Source: an uncultured Candidatus Nitrosopelagicus sp.
GTDB taxonomy: Archaea > Thermoproteota > Nitrososphaeria > Nitrososphaerales > Nitrosopumilaceae
NCBI GenBank assembly: GCA_937896695.1
Contig: CALBOT010000131.1
Coordinates: forward strand, 1 to 25,035
Length of the DNA: 25,035 nucleotides
Direction of reading: 5' to 3'
Shown one piece after another: positions 14,271 through 21,725 of the stretch. The notes beneath the pieces were generated by a model. That model ran no database searches. It saw nothing but the letters and a program-made list of their open reading frames with translations, and was not told where the DNA came from. Both the position numbers and the translations under genes were made by a program. Position 1 is the stretch's first letter, and each line of letters starts with the position of its first letter.

Positions 14271-15127
14271 ATTTTTAGATTTTTCTTTAGAGTCACTCTT
14301 TCAAAATGGATAGTTTCATCTAGTAACTCATGTAATTTGTATCTCAAGTCCATCATGTATGTGACAACCTCACGTCGTATCTTAGGATCAGAGATTGTAT
14401 GAGCCTCATTGGCCACAGAATCAATTCTAGTTAATGCCATTTTCAGACCAAGTTTTGTTTTTTTGGTAATTTTATGAGATTGCTCCTTTTTTGTTTCCAA
14501 GACATCCTTCTTAGATGCTTTTGCTTTTTTGATAGAACGAATTTGTTTTACGGTAAGTTTTTCATCGTATATTCGTCTAGTCATTTCAGCCTGCTCATTT
14601 GAAGGTACACCCAAAAGTTCTAAACTTTGGCTAACAGAAATCATATTTTGCATAAGTTGCTTTTTTGCATCAGATGGGAGTTTCAATAGCTGAATTCGAT
14701 GAGATACATATTCCTCACTTTTTTCAATTTTACTGGCCAATTCTGAAACACCTCCCCAGCCAAAATCATCAACGTATTTTTTGAAGGCTTCTGCCTCTTC
14801 AAGAGGAGTAAAAGATTGCCTTTGAATATTTTCAGTCAGTTGAATTTCATAGGTTTGCTTGTCACTCAATTCTCGAATTTTTGATTGAATATGTCTCCAT
14901 CGTAGAGAGCGGCACGCTTCAAATCTACGATATCCTGCAACAATTTCAAATCCATGAGATACAGGTCTGACTAAAATTGGTTGTAAAAGTCCATGTTCAG
15001 AGATGCTTTTTACAAGAGAACGAAACTCTGAAGATTTTTTATCGATTTTATGACGAACCTCAAATGGAGATGGTTTTACCATTCTCATTTCAATTGGCTC
15101 AATAATACTAGAATCAAAATTTTCCAT
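14267..15127 (-). CDS. ParB/Spo0J-like protein
   Basis: The 286-residue protein carries a ParB N-terminal domain (about 15-105) with GYRRFEAC at 65-72, equivalent to the GERRxRA CTP-binding box, and TENIQRQ at 98-104, equivalent to ENxQR. A KorB-type helix-turn-helix region follows (about 110-200; ELASKIEKSEEYVSHRIQLL). The C-terminus is basic and then helical, which could dimerise. ParB proteins are CTP-switched DNA clamps in chromosome or plasmid segregation. No ParA ATPase is adjacent, so it may act alone in nucleoid organisation or gene control. The ATG at 15127 is preceded by the GTTAGCACTA element shared with ureE. Confidence 0.88.
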   Translation of the reverse strand: MENFDSSIIEPIEMRMVKPSPFEVRHKIDKKSSEFRSLVKSISEHGLLQPILVRPVSHGFEIVAGYRRFEACRSLRWRHIQSKIRELSDKQTYEIQLTENIQRQSFTPLEEAEAFKKYVDDFGWGGVSELASKIEKSEEYVSHRIQLLKLPSDAKKQLMQNMISVSQSLELLGVPSNEQAEMTRRIYDEKLTVKQIRSIKKAKASKKDVLETKKEQSHKITKKTKLGLKMALTRIDSVANEAHTISDPKIRREVVTYMMDLRYKLHELLDETIHFERVTLKKNLKI

Positions 15128-15170
15128 GGGTGTAGTGCTAACAAGTAATACTTAGGCTTTGTTGATCGCA

Positions 15171-15189
15171 AAATTTTTCAGAAAAATTT
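15171..15189. repeat. A/T inverted repeat between divergent genes
   Basis: AAATTTTT and AAAAATTT flank CAG, a perfect 8-bp dyad midway between the ParB-like gene (start 15127) and the small membrane protein (start 15246). It may be an operator. Because it is nearly all A/T in A/T-rich DNA, chance is a serious alternative. Confidence 0.3.
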
Positions 15190-15245
15190 GTACTAGTCAC
15201 CAAAGTGAGTATTAGGTTAAATTTAATATATAATGATTTTCAGGT

Positions 15246-15386
15246 ATGTCACGTTTTGAAAAAGCGGTAAAACCATATAATATTCAACCAACATTATGGA
15301 TGTCAATAGGTTTAACAATTTTAGTTGGCTCCTTGATAGGAAAAGCCGTGGCTGCAACCGAATTTGCCGCTGAAGTTTTAAGATAG
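15246..15386 (+). CDS. 46-residue single-span membrane protein
   Basis: The ATG frame reads MSRFEKAVKPYNIQPTLWMS, then a hydrophobic helix (about 19-37, ending GSLIGKAV) and a short tail AATEFAAEVLR before TAG. The start is supported by the A/T element at 15216-15230 about 20-25 nt upstream. The amphipathic charged N-terminus followed by one helix looks like a genuine small membrane protein rather than random sequence. The next gene begins about 12-18 bp later, so the two may form an operon. No named family is recognised, and the membrane orientation is not certain. Confidence 0.65.
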   Translation: MSRFEKAVKPYNIQPTLWMSIGLTILVGSLIGKAVAATEFAAEVLR

Positions 15387-15397
15387 TAGTATTCTAT

Positions 15398-15964
15398 TTG
15401 TTTGTGGAATTAGATACCAATGACCTCAAGGTAATGGGTGCTGTAAAAAAAGGCATCACAACGTTTGGCGGAATAAAAAATGGGGTTAATTTAAAAAAAG
15501 ATGAACTAGTGAAAATTTTAGATATTTTAGACAACAGTGAATTGATAAGATCAAGTTCCAGCACAGGTCTGTTTGGACAAAAAAAATTAATCATAGAATT
15601 AACAGGAAAAGGGGACGAAAAGATAGAAGAGTATCTAGAAATTCTTCGAGATAAATGGAGAGAGATGATTGATTTAGCGATAGCTGGGGAAAGAGCACAA
15701 CTTGATCAAATTATCACAGAAAACCCATACATGGTAAACATGATGGTGTTTTTTGGAGTGACAGATTTACCAACTCTTAGCAGATTAAATTTGAGATTCC
15801 TTTTAGAAGGAAAACACCTATGCTACAAATGTAAAAAAGAGCTAAAAAGATTCATGCAAAAATTTTCAGTTTCAGATGTAAGAAAATTTAATTTCAAATT
15901 ACCACGTGGAATGACTACTAGAGACGATTTATGTGCAGATTGTTTTAACAAACTGACTAGGTAG
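15398..15964 (+). CDS. winged-helix-like protein with C-terminal four-cysteine zinc site
   Basis: The 188-residue product has an N-terminal region with the helix-turn-strand pattern of a winged helix (about 5-75: a GGIKNGVNLKKDELVKILDI-like helix pair, then a strand LFGQKKLIIELTGKG resembling the wing). A charged helical middle follows, and then CYKCKK and CADCF pairs in the last 50 residues that should bind one zinc. Such a layout suits a DNA-binding or transcription-associated protein, but I do not recognise the family. The start is uncertain: TTG 15398 or GTG 15404 (MELDTNDLK), both just after the 46-residue gene. It overlaps the convergent gene at 15957 by 8 bp. Confidence 0.75.
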   Translation: MFVELDTNDLKVMGAVKKGITTFGGIKNGVNLKKDELVKILDILDNSELIRSSSSTGLFGQKKLIIELTGKGDEKIEEYLEILRDKWREMIDLAIAGERAQLDQIITENPYMVNMMVFFGVTDLPTLSRLNLRFLLEGKHLCYKCKKELKRFMQKFSVSDVRKFNFKLPRGMTTRDDLCADCFNKLTR

Positions 15965-16211
15965 ATCTAGACATTCTTTTCTTAACAACCTGAAATGCAA
16001 TTCTTGCAATAATCATGCCTATTACAGCGATTACTGCATATGTCCAAATTTGAGTCAAATCCTCTTCTTCTTGCTGAGCCTCATCTAGAGGTTTAGAATC
16101 AAATTGAGCCCCAGGAGCAAATACATCCTTATCCATTACGGTTTCTGCAAATACAGTACCTGGCGCAATACCAATTACCAACACAAATAGTACAATAAAA
16201 TACAGATTCAA
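15957..16211 (-). CDS. small exported or membrane protein with C-terminal transmembrane helix
   Basis: The 84-residue product has a signal sequence (about 1-22, MNLYFIVLFVLVIGIAPG, cleavage likely after VFA), a short acidic external segment (DEAQQEEEDL), and a C-terminal helix (about 55-73, WTYAVIAVIGMIIARIAFQV) followed by a basic tail KKRMSRST that should be cytoplasmic. That predicts a type I small membrane protein with an acidic outer loop of about 30 residues. No family recognised. It overlaps the convergent zinc-site gene by 8 bp. Confidence 0.72.
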   Translation of the reverse strand: MNLYFIVLFVLVIGIAPGTVFAETVMDKDVFAPGAQFDSKPLDEAQQEEEDLTQIWTYAVIAVIGMIIARIAFQVVKKRMSRST

Positions 16212-16252
16212 GTACTATTTTTGGCAGTTTGATAGATTTAACAATTTTTGAA

Positions 16253-16339
16253 CTAGCCAAAAAAGTTGGTTACGCCTAGAAAGAGACCAATTATGCTGAT
16301 TAATACAACTACGACCCCCATTACCTGTTTGTCATTCAT
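16253..16339 (-). CDS. possible 28-residue single-span membrane microprotein
   Basis: On the minus strand an ATG opens MNDKQVMGVVVVLISIIGLF then LGVTNFFG, ending in TAG. It is a single hydrophobic helix after a short polar N-terminus, much like the 26-residue frame at 309-389. It fills the gap between the small exported protein (ends 16211) and the nitroreductase gene. It is too short for the sequence alone to prove coding. The clean helix and its fit to the gap support it. Confidence 0.45.
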   Translation of the reverse strand: MNDKQVMGVVVVLISIIGLFLGVTNFFG

Positions 16340-16393
16340 ACAAGAATTGAGAAAATGTTCAATTTAAAAATTCATGGTAGATGTTTTGAAGGA

Positions 16394-16999
16394 TTAATTG
16401 AATTTGTTTTCAAAAACTACTTCATCTAATGATAATTGTCCACCACGTTCTGCTGCAGGAGAAGCTGCCTTTCCAACGACAATCATCATTACGATGATAT
16501 GGTCTGATGGAAGATTGATGATCTTTGCCATCTCATCATATTCAAAACCAACCATAGGGCAAGAGTCAAGACCCATTTGTTTTGCAGCAAGCATGATGGT
16601 TTGTGCAGCAAATCCACAAGAACGTATTGCCTCATCTCGTCTATTTTGAGGACTGTCTGAATATTTTTTGTGCATTGCATCTCGTACATGCTCTTGTTTT
16701 TCAAGAGGATGGTTTTTCCAATATCTCATAGGATCGTCTTTCCAAGCATTCATGTTTCCACAGAGCAGAATCACTAAAGAACCATCTAGTGGTTGAGCCT
16801 GATTATGAGCGGCAATATGGATTAATTCTTTTACTTTTTGATCAGTTACAGTGACAAATCTCCAGTTTTGCTGATTATAGCTAGTAGGAGAAAGCAAAGT
16901 GAGTTTCATTAAAGATTGGACTTGCTCATCACTCATTTTGTAAGTGTTATCAAATTTTTTTATTGCACGTCTTGTTTTAATTGCATCAAAAGTGTCCAT
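16394..16999 (-). CDS. nitroreductase-family FMN oxidoreductase
   Basis: The 201-residue protein belongs to the FMN-dependent nitroreductase fold. It opens MDTFDAIKTRRAIKKFD with the phosphate-contacting RR, then LLSPTSYNQQNWRFVTV (about 31-47), the typical NxQxWxF substrate/FMN block, and later CGFAAQTIMLAAKQMGLDSC and a GKAA region near the C-terminus. It would reduce a quinone, nitro or other acceptor with NAD(P)H; the true substrate is unknown. It is the last gene of the leftward run from meaB through the mutase and epimerase, 18 bp after the epimerase, with a GAGGT ribosome-binding site about 9 nt before ATG. A metabolic link to that pathway is only suggested. Confidence 0.88.
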   Translation of the reverse strand: MDTFDAIKTRRAIKKFDNTYKMSDEQVQSLMKLTLLSPTSYNQQNWRFVTVTDQKVKELIHIAAHNQAQPLDGSLVILLCGNMNAWKDDPMRYWKNHPLEKQEHVRDAMHKKYSDSPQNRRDEAIRSCGFAAQTIMLAAKQMGLDSCPMVGFEYDEMAKIINLPSDHIIVMMIVVGKAASPAAERGGQLSLDEVVFENKFN

Positions 17000-17017
17000 T
17001 TTCCATATACCTCATTT

Positions 17018-17413
17018 TTATTTTGGATGTGAGCATAATTCAGCCAAGACACCTTCCAAGGATTTTGGATGAATGAATGTAACTTTTGTTCCGGCAGAAC
17101 CTGGACGAACCTTACCTAAGAATTGGACTCCACAGCCCTCCATACGTTCAACTTCCCCATCAATGTTATCAGTTTCCAGAGCCATGTGGTGTAAACCTGG
17201 ACCTTTTTTATCAAGAAATTTTTTAATTGGACTATCATCTTTGGTTGGTTGCATTAATTCAATTCTTCCATTTTCCATATGAATAATGGCAACTTTAACT
17301 CCTTCAGTTTCTACAGTTTCAAATTCAATTTCATCAATTCCTAGTGCTTTTTGGTACACTTTGGCAGATGCTTCAACATCATTTACAGCAATTGCGATAT
17401 GATCAATTTTCAT
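17018..17413 (-). CDS. mce: methylmalonyl-CoA epimerase
   Basis: This glyoxalase/VOC-fold enzyme interconverts the (S) and (R) forms of methylmalonyl-CoA so that the mutase can use the product of propionyl-CoA carboxylation. The 131-residue protein opens MKIDHIAIAVNDVEASAKVY, with the metal-binding His of the first half-module, and holds GPGLHHMALETDNID with the second His and KVTFIHPKSLEGVLAEL with the C-terminal Glu. The length is typical (about 130-140). ATG directly follows the mutase stop (TAAATG), with GAGGT about 8 nt upstream, so cotranscription and coupled translation with the mutase are very likely. Confidence 0.95.
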   Translation of the reverse strand: MKIDHIAIAVNDVEASAKVYQKALGIDEIEFETVETEGVKVAIIHMENGRIELMQPTKDDSPIKKFLDKKGPGLHHMALETDNIDGEVERMEGCGVQFLGKVRPGSAGTKVTFIHPKSLEGVLAELCSHPK

Positions 17414-19012
17414 TTAGAATACCTCTTTTGGCCTATACTCGCCAAATACTTCTCGTAATGTATTACTAATTTCTCCAGTTGTAGCATACGTCTTGACTGA
17501 ATCTACAATGAATGGCATCAAATTTTGATCTGTATCTGCTGCAGCTTGTAATTTTGATAAGGCATTGTTTGTTTTTTTATTATCACGTGATTTTCTTAAT
17601 GCTTTGATAGCTTTTTCTTGTTTTCTTCCTAAAGAATCATCAATTCTGAGTAGTTTTTGTTTTGCCTCAACCTCATCAACAAATTTGTTGACGCCAACTA
17701 AAACTCGTGAGGAATCATCTACTTCTTTTTTGATACGATATGCATTTTGTCTTATCTCAGCTTGGAAGAATCCTTTTTCAATTGCTTTGAGTGAACCGCC
17801 CATTTTATCAATTTTTTTAAGATATGCCCAGGTTTGTTCTTCAATCTCATCACATAATTCTTCCAAATAATGTGAACCTGCCATGGGGTCTACTGTTTTT
17901 GTGATGCCAGATTCAGATGCAACAATCTGTTGAGTTCTTAATGCAATTTTTGCAGACTCTTCTGTCGGAAGTGCTAATGCCTCATCTCGAGAATTTGTAT
18001 GAAGTGATTGTGTTCCTCCTAAAACGGCAGCCATTGTTTGCATTGCAACACGAACAATATTGTTGTCAGGTTGTTGTGCAGTTAATGATTCACCACTTGT
18101 TTGAGTATGGAATTTTAACTGTAATGATTTTTCATTCTTTGCGTGGAATCTTTCTTTTAGGATTTTTGCATAAACCTTTCTTGCAACTCTGAATTTTGCA
18201 ATCTCTTCAAAGAATTCAATTGTGCAACAGAAGAAAAATGATAATCTTGGAGCAAATTCATCAATTTTTAGTCCTTGTGCAAGACAGGTTTCTATGTATT
18301 GTATAGCATTTGCAATGGTGAATGCAATTTCTTGTACTGCATTTGAACCAGCTTCTCTAATGTGATATCCAGAAATTGAAACAGGATACCATTGTGGAAC
18401 TTCAGTAGCACAATATCCAATCATATCACCAATTATTCTCATTGAAGGTTCTGGAGGATAGATGTAGGTGTTTCTTGCAATGTATTCTTTTAGTATATCA
18501 TTTTGTGTTGTTCCACGTAGTTGTTTACTTGAAAATCCTTGGGATTGTCCTACTGCAATATAGTATGCAAGTAATGTAGATGCGGTTGCGTTAATTGTCA
18601 TAGATGTAGAAACTTTTCCTAATTCAATTCCGTTGAATACAGTTTGCATGTCTTTGAGTGATGAAATAGATACGCCGACTTTTCCCACTTCACCTTCTGC
18701 TTGTGGAGCATCAGGATCATGACCAATTTGAGTTGGTAAATCAAATGCCATAGAAATTCCGGTTTGTCCTTTTTCCAACATGAACTTGTATCGTTTGTTA
18801 CTTTGAGCAGCATCTCCAAAGCCAGCATACTGACGCATTGTCCAAAATCTATCACGATACATTCCTTGATGAATTCCTCGTGTAAATGGAAATTTTCCTG
18901 GTTCTTCTTTAGATCTCTTTTTTGTAGACTTTTGGTAAAATGGTTTAATCGGAATACTAGAGTCAGTTACATACTCTTTTGGTGCAGGTTTTGTTTTCTT
19001 TTTTGTTGCCAT
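17414..19012 (-). CDS. mcmA1: methylmalonyl-CoA mutase, large (catalytic) subunit
   Basis: The 532-residue protein is the TIM-barrel substrate-binding part of an adenosylcobalamin-dependent mutase that turns (R)-methylmalonyl-CoA into succinyl-CoA. Recognised blocks are FPFTRGIHQGMYRDRFWTMR, AGFGDAAQSNKRYKFMLEKG, GISMAFDLPTQIGHD, INATASTLLAYY and QSLHTNSRDEALALPTE. It lacks the B12-binding domain, which is encoded separately at 20013, the split arrangement common in archaea. In thaumarchaea it serves the 3-hydroxypropionate/4-hydroxybutyrate carbon-fixation cycle. It follows meaB by 6 bp, with GTGAT serving as ribosome-binding site, and abuts the epimerase gene. Confidence 0.95.
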   Translation of the reverse strand: MATKKKTKPAPKEYVTDSSIPIKPFYQKSTKKRSKEEPGKFPFTRGIHQGMYRDRFWTMRQYAGFGDAAQSNKRYKFMLEKGQTGISMAFDLPTQIGHDPDAPQAEGEVGKVGVSISSLKDMQTVFNGIELGKVSTSMTINATASTLLAYYIAVGQSQGFSSKQLRGTTQNDILKEYIARNTYIYPPEPSMRIIGDMIGYCATEVPQWYPVSISGYHIREAGSNAVQEIAFTIANAIQYIETCLAQGLKIDEFAPRLSFFFCCTIEFFEEIAKFRVARKVYAKILKERFHAKNEKSLQLKFHTQTSGESLTAQQPDNNIVRVAMQTMAAVLGGTQSLHTNSRDEALALPTEESAKIALRTQQIVASESGITKTVDPMAGSHYLEELCDEIEEQTWAYLKKIDKMGGSLKAIEKGFFQAEIRQNAYRIKKEVDDSSRVLVGVNKFVDEVEAKQKLLRIDDSLGRKQEKAIKALRKSRDNKKTNNALSKLQAAADTDQNLMPFIVDSVKTYATTGEISNTLREVFGEYRPKEVF

Positions 19013-19018
19013 GTTTTA

Positions 19019-19936
19019 TCACTTTATGAAATTTTTTGTCAGCTTGTCTGCTGCCTCAAATGGATCTATTTTTTTCTCTTGAACTTTTTTAAGATATGAA
19101 GAAAATGACTTACTTTTGCCAATCATTGTTGAAATTTCCTGTCTAACGTTATTTAAAATAATATCTTCCAATTCAGATTCTAGACGATATTTTTCTGAAT
19201 CTTTTTTATCCTTGGTTTTTTGCTTCATTAATTCTTTAAGTTTTGATGCTAATTCTTTGATTCCCTTGTTTTTCTTTGCAGATGTTTTTAATATTACAGC
19301 CTCTTCTTCAGCAGTTCCAATGAAATCTTGTAATGCTTGAAACAATTGCGTTGCTCCGTCTAAATCACTTTTGTTTACCAAATAGATGTCACCGATTTCG
19401 GTAATTCCTGCTTTGATTGTTTGAATACTATCTCCAGTATGTGGATTAAATGTAACAACTGTAATATCTGCAATTTTTGAAATATCAACTTCTGTTTGTC
19501 CTGCACCAACACTTTCAATTATGATTGGATTAAATCCTGCATATTCTAGTACACGTAAACTGTTTCTTACAGAGTGTGCAATGGCCCCTGTTGCCCCACG
19601 AGATGCAATACTTCGAATGTATGTACCAGTGTCAGTTGACTCTGTCATTCTAACACGGTCTCCTAAAATTGCACCACCAGTAACATGACTTGTAGGATCT
19701 ACAGCCAAAACTGCAGGTTTTAGCTTTAATTTTTTCAATTCCATGGATAGTCTGTTTATCAAAGATGATTTTCCTGCACCTGCAGGACCTGTTATGCCTA
19801 TTACAATTGATTTACCAGAAACTTTATAGATTTTTTTTATTAATTTACGTGCCTCTTCGGGGTCATTTTCCATTATTGAGATGGCTTTTGCAATTGCCCC
19901 TCTCTTCGCCTTTTTTAAATCTGGAAGTAGTGCCAT
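19019..19936 (-). CDS. meaB: MeaB/ArgK-family GTPase, mutase chaperone
   Basis: The 305-residue G3E-class GTPase loads and protects the cobalamin cofactor of methylmalonyl-CoA mutase. The P-loop GPAGAGKSS is at 50-58, DPTSHVTGGAILGDRVRM is the typical family block, ESVGAGQTEVDI the switch region, and NKSD the base-specificity motif. The C-terminus is charged and helical. I place the start at ATG 19936 rather than TTG 19942, because a TTAATTAA box (about 19955-19962) is then about 24 nt upstream, as elsewhere here. First gene of the meaB-mcmA1-mce-nitroreductase operon, divergent from the B12-binding subunit. Confidence 0.95.
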   Translation of the reverse strand: MALLPDLKKAKRGAIAKAISIMENDPEEARKLIKKIYKVSGKSIVIGITGPAGAGKSSLINRLSMELKKLKLKPAVLAVDPTSHVTGGAILGDRVRMTESTDTGTYIRSIASRGATGAIAHSVRNSLRVLEYAGFNPIIIESVGAGQTEVDISKIADITVVTFNPHTGDSIQTIKAGITEIGDIYLVNKSDLDGATQLFQALQDFIGTAEEEAVILKTSAKKNKGIKELASKLKELMKQKTKDKKDSEKYRLESELEDIILNNVRQEISTMIGKSKSFSSYLKKVQEKKIDPFEAADKLTKNFIK

Positions 19937-20012
19937 ACACAACGGTCTCAGTCCTTAATTAAAAATCTTAGATTAAAGAAAGATTTTAAAGCCAAATTCC
20001 AAGAATTAAATC
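19937..20012. promoter_or_regulatory. divergent promoter between meaB and mcmA2
   Basis: Leftward, TTAATTAA at 19955-19962 lies about 22 nt before the meaB ATG. Rightward, TTTTAAAG at 19984-19991 is centred about 25 nt before the mcmA2 ATG at 20013. Between that box and the start, at 19995-20007, is AATTC-CAA-GAATT, a 13-bp dyad identical to one at 11210-11222 in the urea-symporter promoter. Shared control of the two mutase subunits from this gap is likely. The dyad's role is unknown. Confidence 0.55.
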
Positions 20013-20435
20013 ATGAAGCAAAAGGCACAATCACGACGAGTCAAAATTCTAGTTGCAAAATTAGGCTTAGATGGTCATGATAGAGGCGCATTAGTTCTAT
20101 GTAGAGCATTTAGAGATGCAGGAATGGAAGTAATCTATTCAGGATTATTTGCCACACCAGATAGAATTGCACAAATTGTTGAAGACGAAGATGCAGATGC
20201 CGTTGCCCTAAGTTTGCTAAATGGAGCTCACGGAACATTGTTTCCAAGAGTTGTAAAAGAATTGAAAAAGAAAAAGATCAAAGACGTGCTAGTTGTAGGA
20301 GGAGGAGTAATTCCAGAAGAAGATAAAAAGGCATTGGAAAAAGCAGGAGTTTCAGGAAACTTTGGTCCAGGAACATCACTAGATATAATCATAGACCACA
20401 TAACAAAAGGCGTTTCAAAACTAAGAAAATTATAA
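20013..20435 (+). CDS. mcmA2: methylmalonyl-CoA mutase, small B12-binding subunit
   Basis: The 140-residue protein is the cobalamin-binding Rossmann-like domain that completes the mutase encoded at 17414. The base-off B12 motif DxHxxG is at D20-H22-G25 (LGLDGHDRGALVL), followed by ALSLLNGAH with the SxL element and VVGGGVIPEED with the GGG that ends the motif. The length fits a stand-alone subunit (about 135-150). It has its own leaderless-type promoter and is divergent from meaB, so the complex is expressed from both strands. It converges on ilvC with a 3-bp gap. Confidence 0.95.
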   Translation: MKQKAQSRRVKILVAKLGLDGHDRGALVLCRAFRDAGMEVIYSGLFATPDRIAQIVEDEDADAVALSLLNGAHGTLFPRVVKELKKKKIKDVLVVGGGVIPEEDKKALEKAGVSGNFGPGTSLDIIIDHITKGVSKLRKL

Positions 20436-20438
20436 TTT

Positions 20439-21437
20439 TTATTCAGTAGAGTCAGGCCACATCATTTTTCTCATCTGTTTTCCTACAGTTTCGATTTGAT
20501 GACCATCCAAGTCTTTCATGTATTTATCAAATGCAGCCTTACCTTCATTTTGATAATTATCAATCCATTCTTTGTTGAATGTTCCATCTTGGATCATTGT
20601 TAAAACTTTTTTCATGTTTTCTTTTGTATCCGATGTCATAACCATTGGACCTCTTGTGAGTCCTCCGTATCTTGCGGTTTCAGAGACACGTCTCCACATT
20701 CCGTTAATACCATATCTTTGAATCATATCTACAATTAATTTTAATTCGTGTAATACCTCAAAGTATGCGATTTCTGGCTGATAACCTGCTTCTACTAATG
20801 TTTCAAATGCGTTAACTACCATTGATGCAGAACCACCACACAAATCTGCTTGTTCTCCAAACCAGTCAGTTTCAACTTCTTCTTTGAATGTTGTTTGGAT
20901 TAATCCTGCACGTGCACTGCCAATTGCTTTTGCAATTCCCAGTGTTCTATCCCATGCGTTTCCTGTTTTGTCTTGTTCTACTGCAACAATTGATGGAGTT
21001 CCAAAGTTTTGTAGGTATGTCTCTCTTACTTTAGAGCCAGGACCTTTTGGTGCAACCATTATCAAATCAACATTTTCTGGAGCATCAATCCATTTCCAGT
21101 AAATTGCTGCTGCATGTGAAAATGATAATGCATTTCCTTCTGAGAGGTTTGGACCAATTTCTTCTTTGTACACTTTAGCCTGAACCATATCTGGAAGTAA
21201 AATGTGAACAATGTCTGCCTGTTTTGTGGCATCGGCAACTGACATAACCTGATGACCATCTTCTTTTGCTTTATTCCAAGTTGGACTACCTTCTCTTAGA
21301 CCGACAATAACTTTTAGGCCTGAATCTTTCATATTGTTTGCCTGTGCATCTCCTTGGATACCATATCCAATTACTGCAATAGTTTGGTCTTTGATAGGGT
21401 CAAGACTAATGTCTTCATCCTTCCATGTCTTTGCCAT
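20439..21437 (-). CDS. ilvC: ketol-acid reductoisomerase
   Basis: This is the second common enzyme of valine, leucine and isoleucine synthesis: it isomerises and reduces acetolactate or acetohydroxybutyrate with NAD(P)H and Mg2+. The 332-residue class I protein has the nucleotide motif GYGIQGDAQA near residue 24, LLPDMVQ, APKGPGSKVRE, and the metal-site block ETDWFGEQADLCGG. The C-terminal knotted domain has VLHELKLIVDMIQRYGINGM. A longer start at 21455 is possible, but ATG 21437 (MAKTWKDED) matches typical N-termini and puts the TATA box at 21459-21466 about 25 nt upstream. Confidence 0.94.
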   Translation of the reverse strand: MAKTWKDEDISLDPIKDQTIAVIGYGIQGDAQANNMKDSGLKVIVGLREGSPTWNKAKEDGHQVMSVADATKQADIVHILLPDMVQAKVYKEEIGPNLSEGNALSFSHAAAIYWKWIDAPENVDLIMVAPKGPGSKVRETYLQNFGTPSIVAVEQDKTGNAWDRTLGIAKAIGSARAGLIQTTFKEEVETDWFGEQADLCGGSASMVVNAFETLVEAGYQPEIAYFEVLHELKLIVDMIQRYGINGMWRRVSETARYGGLTRGPMVMTSDTKENMKKVLTMIQDGTFNKEWIDNYQNEGKAAFDKYMKDLDGHQIETVGKQMRKMMWPDSTE

Positions 21438-21458
21438 ATTCAAACTCAAAGTCAATTC

Positions 21459-21468
21459 TATATAATCT
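21459..21468. promoter_or_regulatory. TATA box placed to serve both ilvC and the divergent small gene
   Basis: The sequence ctatataatc is centred about 25 nt before the ilvC ATG at 21437 (leftward) and about 24 nt before the ATG at 21486 (rightward). No second good box is visible in the 48-bp gap. TATATA is self-complementary, so one TBP site could fire in both directions. The element also fixes the choice of the ilvC start. Confidence 0.5.
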
Positions 21469-21485
21469 ATGCAATAATCAAATTC

Positions 21486-21725
21486 ATGATTACAGATAAT
21501 CCAAAGTTTGTAAAATTATTGATAATTGTAATTTTTGCAATTGTAGTTCCTGTGAGCATTATAGGAATTAACATGTTTGAGAAAAATGTTACAAATCCTA
21601 GAATCTGGGAAGGATGGACATGTGATGAAATGGAGAAATTTGCACTAGAAAACAGAGATGATAATCTAAATGATTTTCAAGCAAGCAAATTTCATGAGGA
21701 TTTATCAGAATGTTTGTCTAGATAG
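21486..21725 (+). CDS. 79-residue signal-anchored protein with two external cysteines
   Basis: The frame is open further upstream, over ilvC, but ATG 21486 is the credible start: it has the TATA box 24 nt upstream and begins MITDNPKFVKLLIIVIFAIV, a charged N-terminus and one membrane helix (about 9-30). The remaining 48 residues form a polar acidic domain with WTCDEMEKFALENRDDN and FHEDLSECL. Its two cysteines could pair outside the membrane. The WTCDEM then FHEDLSEC pattern looks like a compact conserved family, but I cannot name it. It overlaps the convergent 39-residue zinc ribbon gene by 8 bp. Confidence 0.7.
   Translation: MITDNPKFVKLLIIVIFAIVVPVSIIGINMFEKNVTNPRIWEGWTCDEMEKFALENRDDNLNDFQASKFHEDLSECLSR

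Noticed and set aside
21354..21485. Longer N-terminus of the 79-residue protein reaching into ilvC
   Set aside because: The extra 44 residues overlap ilvC antisense and the shared promoter. ATG 21486 with its membrane helix and TATA spacing is the better start.
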